DNA from: Cyanophora paradoxa
Lineage: Eukaryota; Glaucocystophyceae; Cyanophorales; Cyanophoraceae
DNA length: 64,000 nucleotides
Assembly: GCA_004431415.1 (NCBI GenBank)
Contig: QPMI01000569.1
Coordinates: 186,001 to 250,000 of the forward strand
Reading direction: 5' to 3'
Made by a program: the position numbers and the translations under genes. Below the pieces are notes generated by a model. That model did not search any database and had not been told where the DNA came from. It saw nothing but the letters and a program-made list of their open reading frames with translations. Shown one piece after another: positions 14,301-27,226 of this stretch (positions within the stretch are counted from its first letter, which is position 1; each line of letters starts with the position of its first letter).

Positions 14301-15456
14301 GGCATCCCGCGCCAGGGGCCGCTCGCGATCGGGAGCCCGCGAAGCGTGCAGGTGCGCGCTCGTCAGCGCATGCGGCTGGGGCGGAGGGGCCTGCTGCGAT
14401 ATCGATACGGCCGACGCATGCGCAGCCGACGCGGCGGGTGCCGAGCGCGATGATGCCTGCAGCTGCGCCAGCCCCGATGAGGCCGTTACGGTGCCCCGGC
14501 GGTGCGATGCATCGATTTCCTCGCTGTCGGGCTGTGGAGGGTGATTATTAGAATTTGTTCAACGCGAACGCGCCGTCCTGCCTCTTCTCCCGCTCGCACC
14601 TTCCGTTGATCTCCAACCGCGAAGCGAGCAGTCCGATCGCGAGAGTTCTGCTGGAGGGGTCCCGGGACCTGAGCGGTCGCCGCTGCAGTGGACCTTCCGG
14701 CGGCGGGCTGGGCTGGTGCAGCGGGGAGCGTGCTCGTTGCCGGCTGGCCATGGGGCGGGGGGCCGGGAGGGCCGGAGAGGGTGCCTGGAAGCGAGATGGG
14801 AAATGGGTGGCCCCCGAGTGCCGCTTGCGAAGCTGCGATAAGCAGCATGGCCTGCCGCCCCACTGCGCGCGCGCATGTTGCGCGCTGTCAGATGCGAGCG
14901 TCGATATCACATAGAATGTCGCAGGCCTAGGCCTATGGTGTCGCAGGCCTACGTCTAATTATATGGGCGCACTGATAGCGGCCTGCTGGGCGCTGAGGAT
15001 GAGGCTGACGAAAAGACGGTCAATATTAATATTAATCAGGAGCTCAGAGACTTGAACTTCGACGCGGGCCGGCGCGGGGCCAAGGACGCACAGCTCGCGG
15101 TGGATGTCGGCGGGGTCGGTCGGAGCGGGCCGGTCTTCACCGGTACCGCCCACTGCAGCTGTCAGGAAGTGCGCCTGGAGCGCCGTGTACGACTCGTCTG
15201 GGCCTCGCGGTCAAGGCGCTGGGCAATCGCCGTCGCGGTCACATCACACACCATGCACGTGGCCAGCGTTCAGAGCCACCTGGCCATGGCCTCCCAAAGA
15301 GCGCCCGGCGGCGGCGGCTGGCCTGGAAGCCGTACGCGTCGAGACTGATGAGAGCTGCCAAGGGCCGCTACGTATACTGCTTTCAACTTCGGCAGCTGCA
15401 GGAGTTGGAACGACTTGGCCGCGCGGTGCACGTGGCGCGACACAGGCGTTCCCCAT
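654..15456 (-). CDS. giant DUF4062-NACHT-WD40 STAND protein (NWD1/TEP1/NPHP3 class)
   Basis: Read on the minus strand with several dozen introns. Order of domains: an N-terminal Ala/Gln-rich region (15.46-14.2 kb), DUF4062 (IFVSSTFK, DMHGERDHLTRTVFPEL, DLRW, LEEIDRC, GGERYGWIP), a NACHT ATPase (P-loop GQRGCGKTALV, Walker B LVLCLDAVSALDEADHAHMV), a helical relay (FLTVSKNGLLENELLELL), then about 30 WD40 repeats. The last exon ends ...GARIAAGDFVGNVYALSSV and stops at 654-656. In this family NACHT is a nucleotide-driven oligomerisation switch and WD40 propellers bind ligands or partners; a sensor or scaffold role here is inference. The start is uncertain: an ATG at 15454-15456 gives MGNACVAPRA, a possible N-myristoylation signal, but exons before about 14.86 kb are weakly supported. 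Introns are AT-rich and full of palindromic words. Confidence 0.85.
2640..5660 (-). repeat. WD40 block B (downstream copy of the unit)
   Basis: The signature order of block A recurs: SFVWALSCSADGKLAMTAGW, VIWAVAWAPDSHVLATASED, VRAVAFSNDG, VRGVAFSPDSK, TFRGHQGVIHSVRF, HVGNVRGCTFVGD, SFVWSVCVSADGSRILSTCW, IRCCDWAPA, DVVWGCCFNP, HLDWCRLVTFNPSG, HVGVLRCGAFNPNG, LNGHRKIVNWC, then LKGHNRDVHAARF. Matching motifs lie about 3.3 kb from their partners in block A. A low-complexity acidic/Lys linker (about 5.68-5.99 kb) separates the blocks, and a Ser/Asn-rich linker (about 2.4-2.64 kb) follows block B. Confidence 0.75.
6030..9000 (-). repeat. WD40 block A (upstream copy of a duplicated multi-repeat unit)
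   Basis: Successive WD repeats carry, in order, DFVWALSIS, VVWGAAFAPDGTRCLSAGED, CRACDWSPDG, VRGCAFSPD, CIRTLRGHSGLVHC, HLGNVRSVAYLPD, SFVWSIAISPDGTRVVSTCW, IRCCAWAPK, DVVWGVHFSPNASKLVSASE, HYDWVRSVCFSPDG, HKGVLRCSNF and LHGHTKI, ending with a DGSIRLWD repeat. Each has GH...WD/FD character. About fourteen repeats would make two seven-bladed propellers. The order of signature phrases is repeated in block B. Confidence 0.75.
9045..10829 (-). other. helical relay region between NACHT and WD40
   Basis: Exons read MPDTLPEMFACVLERLESEH, SLCFLTVSKNGLLENELLEL, FWARLFRSLEFYLRPP, ERNYYHRLADYLRR, RVLELLPYSLVGARMWQML and ILSKEPALAFQ. These are the usual winged-helix and superhelical linker phrases of the NWD1/TEP1/NPHP3 class, in the usual order. 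A Glu/Ser-rich acidic insertion (about 9.35-9.55 kb) sits inside this region. Confidence 0.7.
10830..12120 (-). other. NACHT nucleotide-binding domain exons
   Basis: The P-loop exon (about 12,010-12,065) reads ILVVYGQRGCGKTALV. It is followed by FFVAHFIGASPASLAIRRTL (about 11.75 kb), EQYEALKKLFSLALEK (about 11.55 kb) and the Walker B segment LVLCLDAVSALDEADHAHMV (about 11.4 kb). The exon at 11.05-10.83 kb, EQLKLLLRKQAAQNPLFLSV and EEIRVFG, matches the end of NACHT modules in NWD1/NPHP3-type proteins. Key P-loop Lys-Thr and Walker B acidic residues are present, so the ATPase looks intact. Confidence 0.8.
13100..13981 (-). other. DUF4062 domain exons of the NACHT-WD40 gene
   Basis: Five to six exons splice into a textbook DUF4062. 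IFVSSTFK (13958-13981) joins DMHGERDHL through an intron that begins GC (13903-13957). The DLRW exon ends at 13799, and GLTKEDTSD...ALELC, LEEIDRCNHWILVL and GGERYGWIPDQYK follow. The domain closes with WDWLRELEHGHSIT, EIEYGIL and AFIYIRDPSFM. DUF4062 is known as the N-terminal, TIR-like domain of NPHP3, TEP1 and NWD proteins; its biochemical role in protists is unknown. Confidence 0.85.
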
Positions 15457-15619
15457 CGTCCTGGCCTTCAGCCCCGGCCCGGCCCGCCGCGCGCGCGCCT
15501 GGGAAAGCTACAGATACGTAGCTATAGTACGAACTCGGAACTCGGAACAAAGCAGCTGCAGGCAGATGCGCGCTTCTAGTACACTGATGATGCTTCAGCT
15601 AGCGCTGCAGCTTTACTTA

Positions 15620-15711
15620 TACCGATTAGGTAGCTAGCGGAGCGCCGGAGAACCGACGCTGCACGTCTACCGAATCGTAGTACCGATTAGGTAGCTAGCG
15701 GAGCGCCGGAG
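15620..15711. repeat. 31-bp perfect direct repeat, two copies
   Basis: A 31-bp word beginning TACCGATTAGGTAGCTAGCG occurs at 15620-15650 and again at 15681-15711, 61 bp apart. It lies just upstream of the possible start of the minus-strand giant gene, so it could be promoter-associated. No coding role is visible. Confidence 0.7.
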
Positions 15712-16107
15712 CGCATGAGTCGGTGCCACGGTGACTCATGCAAATGCATACTGCGGCATTGGCAGGCAATGGCAGCATACTGTCTCATCAGTGTGCATTA
15801 ATATGGCTGCCGCACTGCGGCATTGCTGCGTGCACTGCGGCACCGTGGGCCCGCGTGGGCCGTGGCACCACTGGCAACAGTGGCAAGTGCCAGTGCCACG
15901 GTGACTCATGAATCATGATCAGTCACTGGGCCGTATTTCGCTGTCGCCCACTACGTAGTGAAAATTAACTGCGGGGAAAAAAGTGTGATGCCATGATGAT
16001 GTAAGTGTCGCCTCGGTGCCGCTTCCTCCGAGCTCGTAGTGTGTTGATACTTTGCGTACCCGTCCGCTACTGGCTTTCCATTGGCTGTTTCACTAGAAAT
16101 CCTAAGA
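15712..16107. other. intergenic sequence with short GC-skewed words
   Basis: No gene seen. A word GTGCCACGGTGACTCATG occurs twice (about 15.72 and 15.89 kb) around a stretch rich in CACTGCGGCA-type words. Confidence 0.5.
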
Positions 16108-16172
16108 ACGTAGCTTACGATGACGGGCGCTAATCGTAAATTATAAAGAATTAGCGCCCGCGTAAGCTACGT
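16108..16172. repeat. imperfect inverted repeat (stem-loop)
   Basis: ACGTAGCTTACG followed by CGGGCGCTAAT on the left is mirrored by ATTAGCGCCCG and CGTAAGCTACGT on the right. There is one small bulge on the left arm and an AT-rich loop of about 18 nt. It may be a foldback element or a relic. Confidence 0.6.
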
Positions 16173-16272
16173 CGAGACTCGAAATTACTTCGAAATTAAC
16201 CTGACATCATGCAAAACGTGACATCACCATCATGTTTTAACTACGTAGTGCTTACGTAGCGCGGCTCCCATA

Positions 16273-16662
16273 TAGGGTTGGTGAATTTCATGAAATTCAA
16301 AATTTTGGCGTTGAAACTGAAAGTCGACCCTTTGAAAGCTTTGAAAATTCAATTGAAATTTCAACCCGCAGTGCAGCTCTTATAGAGACTCTACGCACTG
16401 ATGAGAGTCTCTTTCACTCATAATCGACTCCACGCTAAGCTCTATCACAGTCTTCGAGTTTCTGAACGGGCTGGGAGGGCTCCTGGGAAGGCCGGGGGGG
16501 CAGGGAAGGGGAAGCGAAGGTGGGGAAACGGACAAATTCAATATATTTTATTATTTTTATATTCTATTTCAATGCAATTTCAACAGGCGGCATTGAAAGT
16601 GAAATTGAAATTTCAATTTCAATGTAATTTCAATGGCTTGAAATTTCAAGCTGCCAACCCTA
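16273..16662. mobile_element. non-autonomous hAT-like MITE with 8-bp target duplication
   Basis: The element starts TAGGGTTGG and ends CCAACCCTA, a perfect 9-bp terminal inverted repeat. It is flanked on both sides by the same 8 bp, CTCCCATA (16265-16272 and 16663-16670). Eight-bp duplications and TAGGG-type termini are hallmarks of hAT transposons. The 390-bp interior holds no transposase; it is rich in palindromes of TTGAAATTTCAA type near both ends and a G-rich stretch in the middle. Confidence 0.8.
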
Positions 16663-17744
16663 CTCCCATACAAATCCCCGACAGCGAAATACGGCCCTGA
16701 GTCATCATCAGTGTCAGATTCAGTGAGTGTCGGTCCGAGCCTCCGAGGCCGGTCAGCGCGAGCCAATCTTAACTTTGGGCCTTTGGCAAGCTTAAGGCGA
16801 GCCGAGCTCGAGCCGCTCGAGCCGAGCTCGAGCCTCGAGCCGCCGCGCTCGCGATCGATCGCGAGGCTACCGTGTAACACTTAATTAATGCGCCAGTAAT
16901 TAATGCGTTTTTGGACCCGGACCCCTATTATGGCTATTAATGCGGCACCGAATTAATGCGTTTTGCAGCTTTTTGGCTGCGGTAGGGGGGTACATACAGC
17001 AGTTTCTTAGCGTTTCGATATTAATGCGGTCCCAAATTAGCCAGGCTCGCTCGAGCCAGGCTCGCTCGAGCCAGGCTCGCTCGAGCCGAAGCTCTAGATC
17101 TAGAGTCGCGACTACTAGGCTAGGGCTAGGTTCAGTGCGCACGTGGAGCCCCCGGCGCGGGCCGGGTCCGACGGTCCACTCAGTCAGTGGACTTTTTGCG
17201 TCAAACTCACTCATGACTACCTAATTATATATAAATCGACCTAAATCGATATCGACCTAAATCGATATCTCGCTGAGCTTCAAGGCACTACGTGCCTAAA
17301 CTGTTTCCATGCGCTTTCGATATGTTAAGAGTTCCTGCGGCACTCCGACGTTAAGTACCCCCACGACGTTCCACCTAAATTGCTAGGTGGCGGATGGGTC
17401 CTAATTTTTTGGCGCCGGATATATACCCCCCCCCACGCAGCGCTGGCTGAGGTCCGGCTCACTGGCCTCATACGTATACATTTTTCTTTGTGCGAGTGAG
17501 CCAAATTAAAATCTCCACTGGGCCACTGACTGCCAGTGACTGGCCATGGCACGTGCACTGAGCCAGTGCAGTGGCCCGTGGGACCCTCGAGGGCCTCAGG
17601 GCCTCGGGCCCTCCGAGGCTCGACCCTCCGGCCAGTGGGCCTCCCGGGTCCACTGCCAGGCTGGTTTCCGAAGTTCACTGGACCCATGCGCCATGCGGCG
17701 GCCATGGCCATGGCCAGCCGGCCCGGCGGCGGCGGCGGGCGCCC
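16663..17744. other. intergenic sequence with CTCGAG-rich minisatellite
   Basis: No gene seen. At about 17,040-17,090 a 16-bp word containing CTCGAGCCAGGCTCG is repeated in tandem about three times. TTAATGCG words recur at 16.88-17.03 kb. Around 17.52-17.73 kb GGCC/CCATGG-like palindromes are dense. Confidence 0.5.
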
Positions 17745-18154
17745 TACTGTAAAGCAGGAAATATTTAAGACCCCAAAGTGTTTAGTAATTCCGTGGTTTG
17801 GTCGGTTTAGTAGGCCTAAAATAATTAAGAGTTCAACGGTTGGTCGCTGAAGCCTTAAGCTTCAGCAGGGGGTTCCGAGGTGCGCGTGGGCGCGGCGCGT
17901 GCAAGGGGGGTTGCTCGACGCCGGCGACGCCGCGTGCTTCTGCACTCCCTTCGAGCAAATTCGGAGCAATTCACCTACCTACGGCCGCGCCGACGTTACT
18001 GCGCTACGTACTATACGGTCTATACCCCCTCCCACGGACCTCAGGTTTAATAGTACCAAAAACTTTAGTACTCATGCTCAGGCCTTAGAACTTTAGTACT
18101 ATTAATATCCAACCTCTTAAATACTATGATCATAGTATTTCCTGCTTTACAGTA
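17745..18154. mobile_element. TA-flanked MITE, copy 1 (CTGTA family)
   Basis: A perfect 19-bp inverted repeat, TACTGTAAAGCAGGAAATA, bounds 410 bp. If the outer TA is the target duplication, the terminal repeat starts CTGTAAAGCAGG. The interior has repeated TTTAGTA words and no long coding frame. Near the left end it shares the phrase AATATTTAAGACCCCAAA with copy 2. Confidence 0.8.
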
Positions 18155-19731
18155 TTAGTAGTCGCGACTGGCGACGGCGAGGCTGGGGGCGAGCCTCGGA
18201 GTCGACGTCCGACGGTCTCGCGATCGCGACTCCCGTGACTCAGTGAATCCCGTCTCGCAAATCGCCGCTTTTTAATCGCGATACCGTATCGATCGCGAAT
18301 ATTTTAATCGCGACTCGGGAATCTCCATCGCGAGCATGCGATAGGCTAGGCTATAGGAATCTTTGGAATCTTTCGAATTCATATTCGAATTCGTCGATCG
18401 CCGCGCGATCTGTGGGACCAGTGATGAGTCTCTAATTTATAATACAAAATAATACTCATTTATATAATTATTATAATAAACATTACTGTAATAGTCCCAG
18501 GGCGGCAGTTATCGATAACAATAAAATAACCGGGGGGATACAGGCTACAAACACTCTAAACGCTGCGTAATTCATGCTTAGCAACGCCTACGTCAAAGAG
18601 AAACGATGTGCAGCAAGCTATAAGAGTCGTACAGCATCTTTGGCGTTCCGGCAGGTCGCCCGCCCGCCCGTCCAGCCACAGGGGTACAGTGGCCCAGTGG
18701 GTACGGCGCCTCCCTCTGGAGAAACCACGGGAATTAGATGTCTGCATTCTGAAATCCACAGTATAATAGCTTAGGCGATGTTCTTATCCCTTTTCTAACG
18801 TTTTCGAGCTGTACTGTGAGGTGCGGGGGTGCCCTCTCTATGGAGCGTTATTTATAATACGCTAATCGTTATAATAATATTATATAACGTTAGTGTAATA
18901 TTATAATAAAAGTGCGGATTTTGGTCTAATCTGTAATCCCATCACTGTGTGGGACAGTGGGACTCGAGTCACTCGACTCATTCGAGCGGGACCCGGGAGT
19001 CGAGCCGAGCCTCGGAGCCTGCTGCCGAGGCCTAGGCGAGTTCAAATTTTCCAACTTGAGTCGTGTTCAAACTTACAAACACCGCGTACGGGTACACGAA
19101 AGCAAACTCAATCGATCACTCTGACAATTATACCATTCAATTGATCTGCGCTTACTGCGCTTAAAAGTTTTATAACGCAGTACTGCGCAGCAGTGATGTT
19201 AACCTTACCAGTAATATTCTGTAATATACATTATAATAATGCATTATAATAATATTATTGTAATAGTGCCACTTTCCGGGGTTACCGGTAAGGTGTATTA
19301 CAGGTTGGAAAGACCCCCTTATTTCACGAGCAGCAGCGCTCTGCGACGTACCTACACGTTATTTACCAACATATAAGCTATATTTGACAGTTCTGATGAC
19401 CAGGAAGCTCTTTAACAGCCCCGTTCGACCTTGCTTGATGGGGTACCCCTGTTGCGTGCCTCAAAAGGCCTCTTAAACCATGTTAGCAATAAGCTTAAAG
19501 TCACATCTTGCATGTTTCACGTGATAAGAGAGTGTTTCGGACAGATTAGCATCAAGAATAAGCAGCGCAGGGCTCCAGGAATGGGGTTTCTATGAGGTAT
19601 TACAGGTAATTATAATATAGTATAATATTAGTAAGGTTTATTATAATACCATTAAACATTATCGGTAATAGTGCATTTTTGGGATTAATTAGTAATAACA
19701 TCACTGCTGCGCAGCCTGCGCTTAAAAGTTT
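18155..19731. other. AT-rich intergenic sequence with degenerate repeats
   Basis: No gene seen. It holds TCGCGA-rich sequence (18.16-18.42 kb) and several ATTATAATAAT-containing segments (18.42, 18.85, 19.21 and 19.61 kb). One short inverted repeat of ACCTTACC(A/G)GTAA type lies at about 19,202-19,294. These look like decayed repeats. Confidence 0.5.
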
Positions 19732-20116
19732 TACTGTAGAACGGGTAATATTTAAGACCCCAAAATATTTAGTAATCCCGAGTTTTGGCCGGTTTAGTAG
19801 CCTGAAAATATTTAAGACTTGGCCGCGGAGCGCTTTAGTAGGGAGCTTTAGTCGGCGGACGCATCAGGCCAAGGCGTGGCCGGGCGGCTGGATGGACGCT
19901 CGTCGCTCGAGCTCGGAGGCGACGCTGCGCGCTTCTGCACTCCCTTCGGCGGCATGCTTCTCCCGCGCTGCAACTACGGCTGCGCCGACGCGACAGAGCT
20001 ATGTACCCCCCCCCCACGCGGTTCAGGTTTAATATACGGTAAATATTTAGTACTCAGACCTCAAAACTTTGGTACTAAAAAGATCCAGTATACTAAATAT
20101 TTCCCGATCTACAGTA
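19732..20116. mobile_element. TA-flanked MITE, copy 2 (CTGTA family)
   Basis: Ends are TACTGTAGAACGGGTAATAT on the left and the complement of TACTGTAGATCGGGAAATAT on the right, with two mismatches. The 385-bp interior resembles copy 1: both begin with a TATTTAAGACCCCAAA phrase and carry a GGTTTAGTAG phrase and a short GC-rich centre. No transposase. Confidence 0.75.
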
Positions 20117-20248
20117 TAACGCAGTAATTTGGTAGCGCAGTAGCCGGCTCGTGGCGAGGGGCGGCTCGCTCGAGCCGGCGGCTCGAGCCGAGAGGGAAAT
20201 CGAAGGGCTGGCCATGCATATGGCTCGAGCCAGGGCCGGGGGGCGAGC

Positions 20249-20430
20249 TTTTTTTGGTAAATTACCGGCCATGGCCACATACAGTCTCGATCTAGACACC
20301 AGCACTGCGGGGGGCTTCCCAGGGGGGCCTGAGGGGGCACAGGGACAAAAGAGACAAATTAAAGTAACTAATATAAGACAAGAGCACGAAGAAAGACAAG
20401 ACAAAGCTTTAATTAAGAGCCAAAATCGAC
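20249..20430 (-). mobile_element. 5'-truncated antisense LINE 3' end
   Basis: Starting from a T-run at 20249-20255, the sequence is the reverse complement of the end of the LINE at 52-59 kb. Shared phrases include AATTACCGGCCA, TAGACACCAGCACTGCGG and ACAAGAGCACGAAGAAAGA, ending in GAGCCAAAATCGACA. Only about 180 bp of the LINE 3' end is kept, as in ordinary target-primed insertions that stop early. Confidence 0.8.
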
Positions 20431-20913
20431 AATAAAATTAAAGCTTAAGCTGAATATATAATTATAAGAGGATCTGGAAACTTTGAAAGACACGCGTATA
20501 CGTACGTATACGCCGTGACGTGCACAGAGACAGATCGATCGAGAGAAGATCTATAGCTAGCTATTTACTATGATAGAGACGAGAAGCGAACCAGCTGCAG
20601 ACCGAGCGCTATATAGCTAGCAGATTTAGTGCCGGTGACAGATCTAGCTAGAGGATGAGAGACGCGAAGAATTCGAATTCGAAGAGCAACGTTATCGTTT
20701 TACTTAACATTAATATTGCCGATGCTTAATTATAATTTACGGCAATTTAAAACTATAGCTACGGCTTGTCACAGTGTACTAGCCGAGCTGTAGCCTCGAG
20801 CTCAGGGCCTGTAGAGTCAGTGTAGACTACGTACCGCCGAGTAGTACGCCTATACTCTGCTGTACATGTACGTGTACTCTGCAGACTGCAGCTGGCTTGT
20901 ACTCTGCTGCTAG
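20431..20913. other. intergenic sequence, palindrome-rich
   Basis: No gene seen. It is dense in AGATCT, GATCGATC, CTAGCTAG and GAATTCGAATTC-type words. ATTTACGGCAATTTAAAAC at about 20.74 kb also occurs inside MITE copy 4 at 41.85 kb, so part of it may be a decayed relative. Confidence 0.5.
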
Positions 20914-21170
20914 ACTACTGTAGAACTACTTAATTTAGTACAGGAAAAATATTAGTACTTCGCCACTGTAAATGTGGCGCCGGCACTTTAACAGCTGGTA
21001 AATTTTTAGTAGGTCAGCTTTCGCAGGGCTTTTGTATGGCGGAGAATGGTGGTACCCCTACAAATTCTCGGCTTTAGCAGGCGGGAAATACTTAGTAGAT
21101 CGCCCAAGAACCGTGAACTTTTAGTACTATAAATATGCAGTGCACTAAATATTTCTAGTTCTACAGTAGT
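20914..21170. mobile_element. TA-flanked MITE, copy 3 (CTGTA family)
   Basis: A perfect 15-bp inverted repeat ACTACTGTAGAACTA (20914-20928 and 21156-21170) bounds 257 bp with several TTAGTA words inside. It ends about 250 bp before the start codon of the permease gene, so it could affect that promoter. Confidence 0.75.
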
Positions 21171-21416
21171 AACTTTTCTGGCCTCCAGGCCGGAAATCCT
21201 CCGGTGCAGTGCGTGCACTACTCAGTCTAACAGACTCTAACTTTTAGTAACTCAGATCTCGAACCTCCCGGAGTCCTGGCCTGGAGATCTATATCTACCC
21301 GGTAGACTGAGAAGCTTAAGACCGGCGGACTCCGAAACACCGGTACCGGCCGCGCCGCCGCGGGCGATCGCCGACTACTACGACGCCTAGTCTTCTTGAT
21401 TTCCGAGGTGCTAAAG

Positions 21417-25495
<4,079 letters not shown>

Positions 25496-25646
25496 TCTTT
25501 CATCACGTGCACGGCACTATTTTCACCTCTGACTTGAGAAACACGCCGCGAATCAGGGCGTCATTGCCATCGCCGTCATTACCTGATTCATCTCCACCAG
25601 ATCAGTTACATGATAGTTAGACTGTTTTGTTTAGAAAACTATTACT

Positions 25647-25711
25647 TTGGGTGATTTACCGGCCACAGTCTCTAGCTATATATATAGATCTAGACATGTA
25701 CACCAGCACTG
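25647..25711 (-). mobile_element. second short antisense LINE 3' end
   Basis: GATTTACCGGCCACAGTC followed by TCTAG, and ACACCAGCACTG about 25 bp further on, match the reverse complement of the last part of the LINE 3' end at 58.88-58.91 kb. A short TA/GATCT-rich insertion separates the two halves. Confidence 0.65.
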
Positions 25712-26890
25712 AGCACTGCATGCGCGGGGGGGAGGGGGGGGGGAGGGGGGGGGAGGGGGGGGGGCGGCTAAGTAATATTTTATATATACACATACACTTC
25801 GTTCTCGCAGCCCCGGGGGCCCCTCTTCAAGCCCCTCTTTAACTTCAGGCTCTCTCCCACTCGGTGTCCTCAGCTGCGGCTGCCGGCTCCCCACACGTGC
25901 ACCGTCCTCGCGATCGCTCCGGATCCCCACCGTACGTAACATTCAATAATTTCGTAGGCGCATTGCCCCAGATCCCATCAGGCCTTCGACGTCGACCGTC
26001 CCTCGTGCGCATGCGGCCGGGGGCCCCACGGCCGGGGGCCCTCTCTTATCAACGTTAACAGCGAACCGCGGGGCCGGAGGCCTAGCAGGCTTCACGCCTA
26101 GCTCTTGGAAAAACCGCTTGCAACGGATTCGTCGATCACCGTGTTTTTGAGCGCTTGCAATAAGAATGCTGGGCCCGGGTACGTATACGAGCCCGAGGAA
26201 AGACAAGCGATCGCGGTCAATGTTTCGTGACACGTGAAAGAATTGTGGCCATGGATTCAGATTTTAACTTAACGCGTACGTAATTAAATTTAATTCTCTC
26301 TCGAGCTCAGTCGATCGCAATCGATCACGATTTCACTCCGAAGTTCCTAGCTATATAGCTAGTTCCGAGCCATCGCGCCCGGGGCCGGGGCCCGCGATCG
26401 CGATCGCCTTAAGCGTCAAAAAGGCTTTTCCGACGTCGACGGTCAATATTCGATTTCCGATGATCGTGATTAGATCTAAAGCAATTATATTCGTACAATT
26501 GCAATATATATATATGTTATTCATGATCAGCCGTGATTGAGTGATCATGTGCAAATGATTTCTAGCTCTTTATTTTCTCGGAAACGAAAGCCGGACGTCG
26601 ACGTCGACATAATCTAGATCTGTCTAGATCTGTAGAGAACACTCCCTAGAAAAACTGAGAATTCCGAAGTCTGGAAAAGCTCATATATGCATTCCCGGAA
26701 GGCCAACAAATCAACATGTACAACAAGATATCGCGATCTATCCTGCACAAAAGCAACGGTCTCGTACAGGTACACATGTTTTCTAGTCCCCTCGGCTCGA
26801 GTGCGCGTGGCTCAGCCGGGCCCCACGCCGCGGCGGGGCCGGGGGAGGCAGGGCGCGGCGTGCGCGCGGGGCGGGCGGGGGCCCCCCGGT
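25712..26890. other. intergenic region downstream of the permease
   Basis: No gene I can support. It contains G-runs (25.72-25.77 kb), two GGCCGGGGGCC-like words (about 26.03 kb) and palindrome-rich AT sequence (26.28-26.63 kb). Confidence 0.5.
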
Positions 26891-27226
26891 CAGGCGGGGG
26901 CCGGGGGGCCGGGCCGGGGCCGGGGCGCGGGGCCCCCGGGGCGAGGGCGGCGGCGCAGGCGTCGAGGGAGAGGCGGAGGAACTGCACCCGCGGGTGGTCC
27001 GGGGGGTACACCCCGGGGAAGCCCGAGTAGGCCTGCGCCCCGCGCCCGCCCCGCCCCGCAGCGCGCGTCAGAACGGCCGCCAAGACCGCGCGGAGGGTGG
27101 GGGCGCTCCCCCGCGCCAGAGAGGCGGGCTGGGGCGCGAGAGCGTCCTAGAAACGGGGTTCTTCTTAAGATCAAGCGCGGCCTAAGATAGGGTTTTTGGT
27201 TCGGCCTGGAATGCGGCTCTCAAGTC

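Noticed and set aside
26646-27083. Separate gene on the minus strand (GFPGVYPPDHPRVQFLRLSL)
   Set aside because: More simply read as an alternative last exon of the unrecognised gene; no start codon or promoter of its own is clear.
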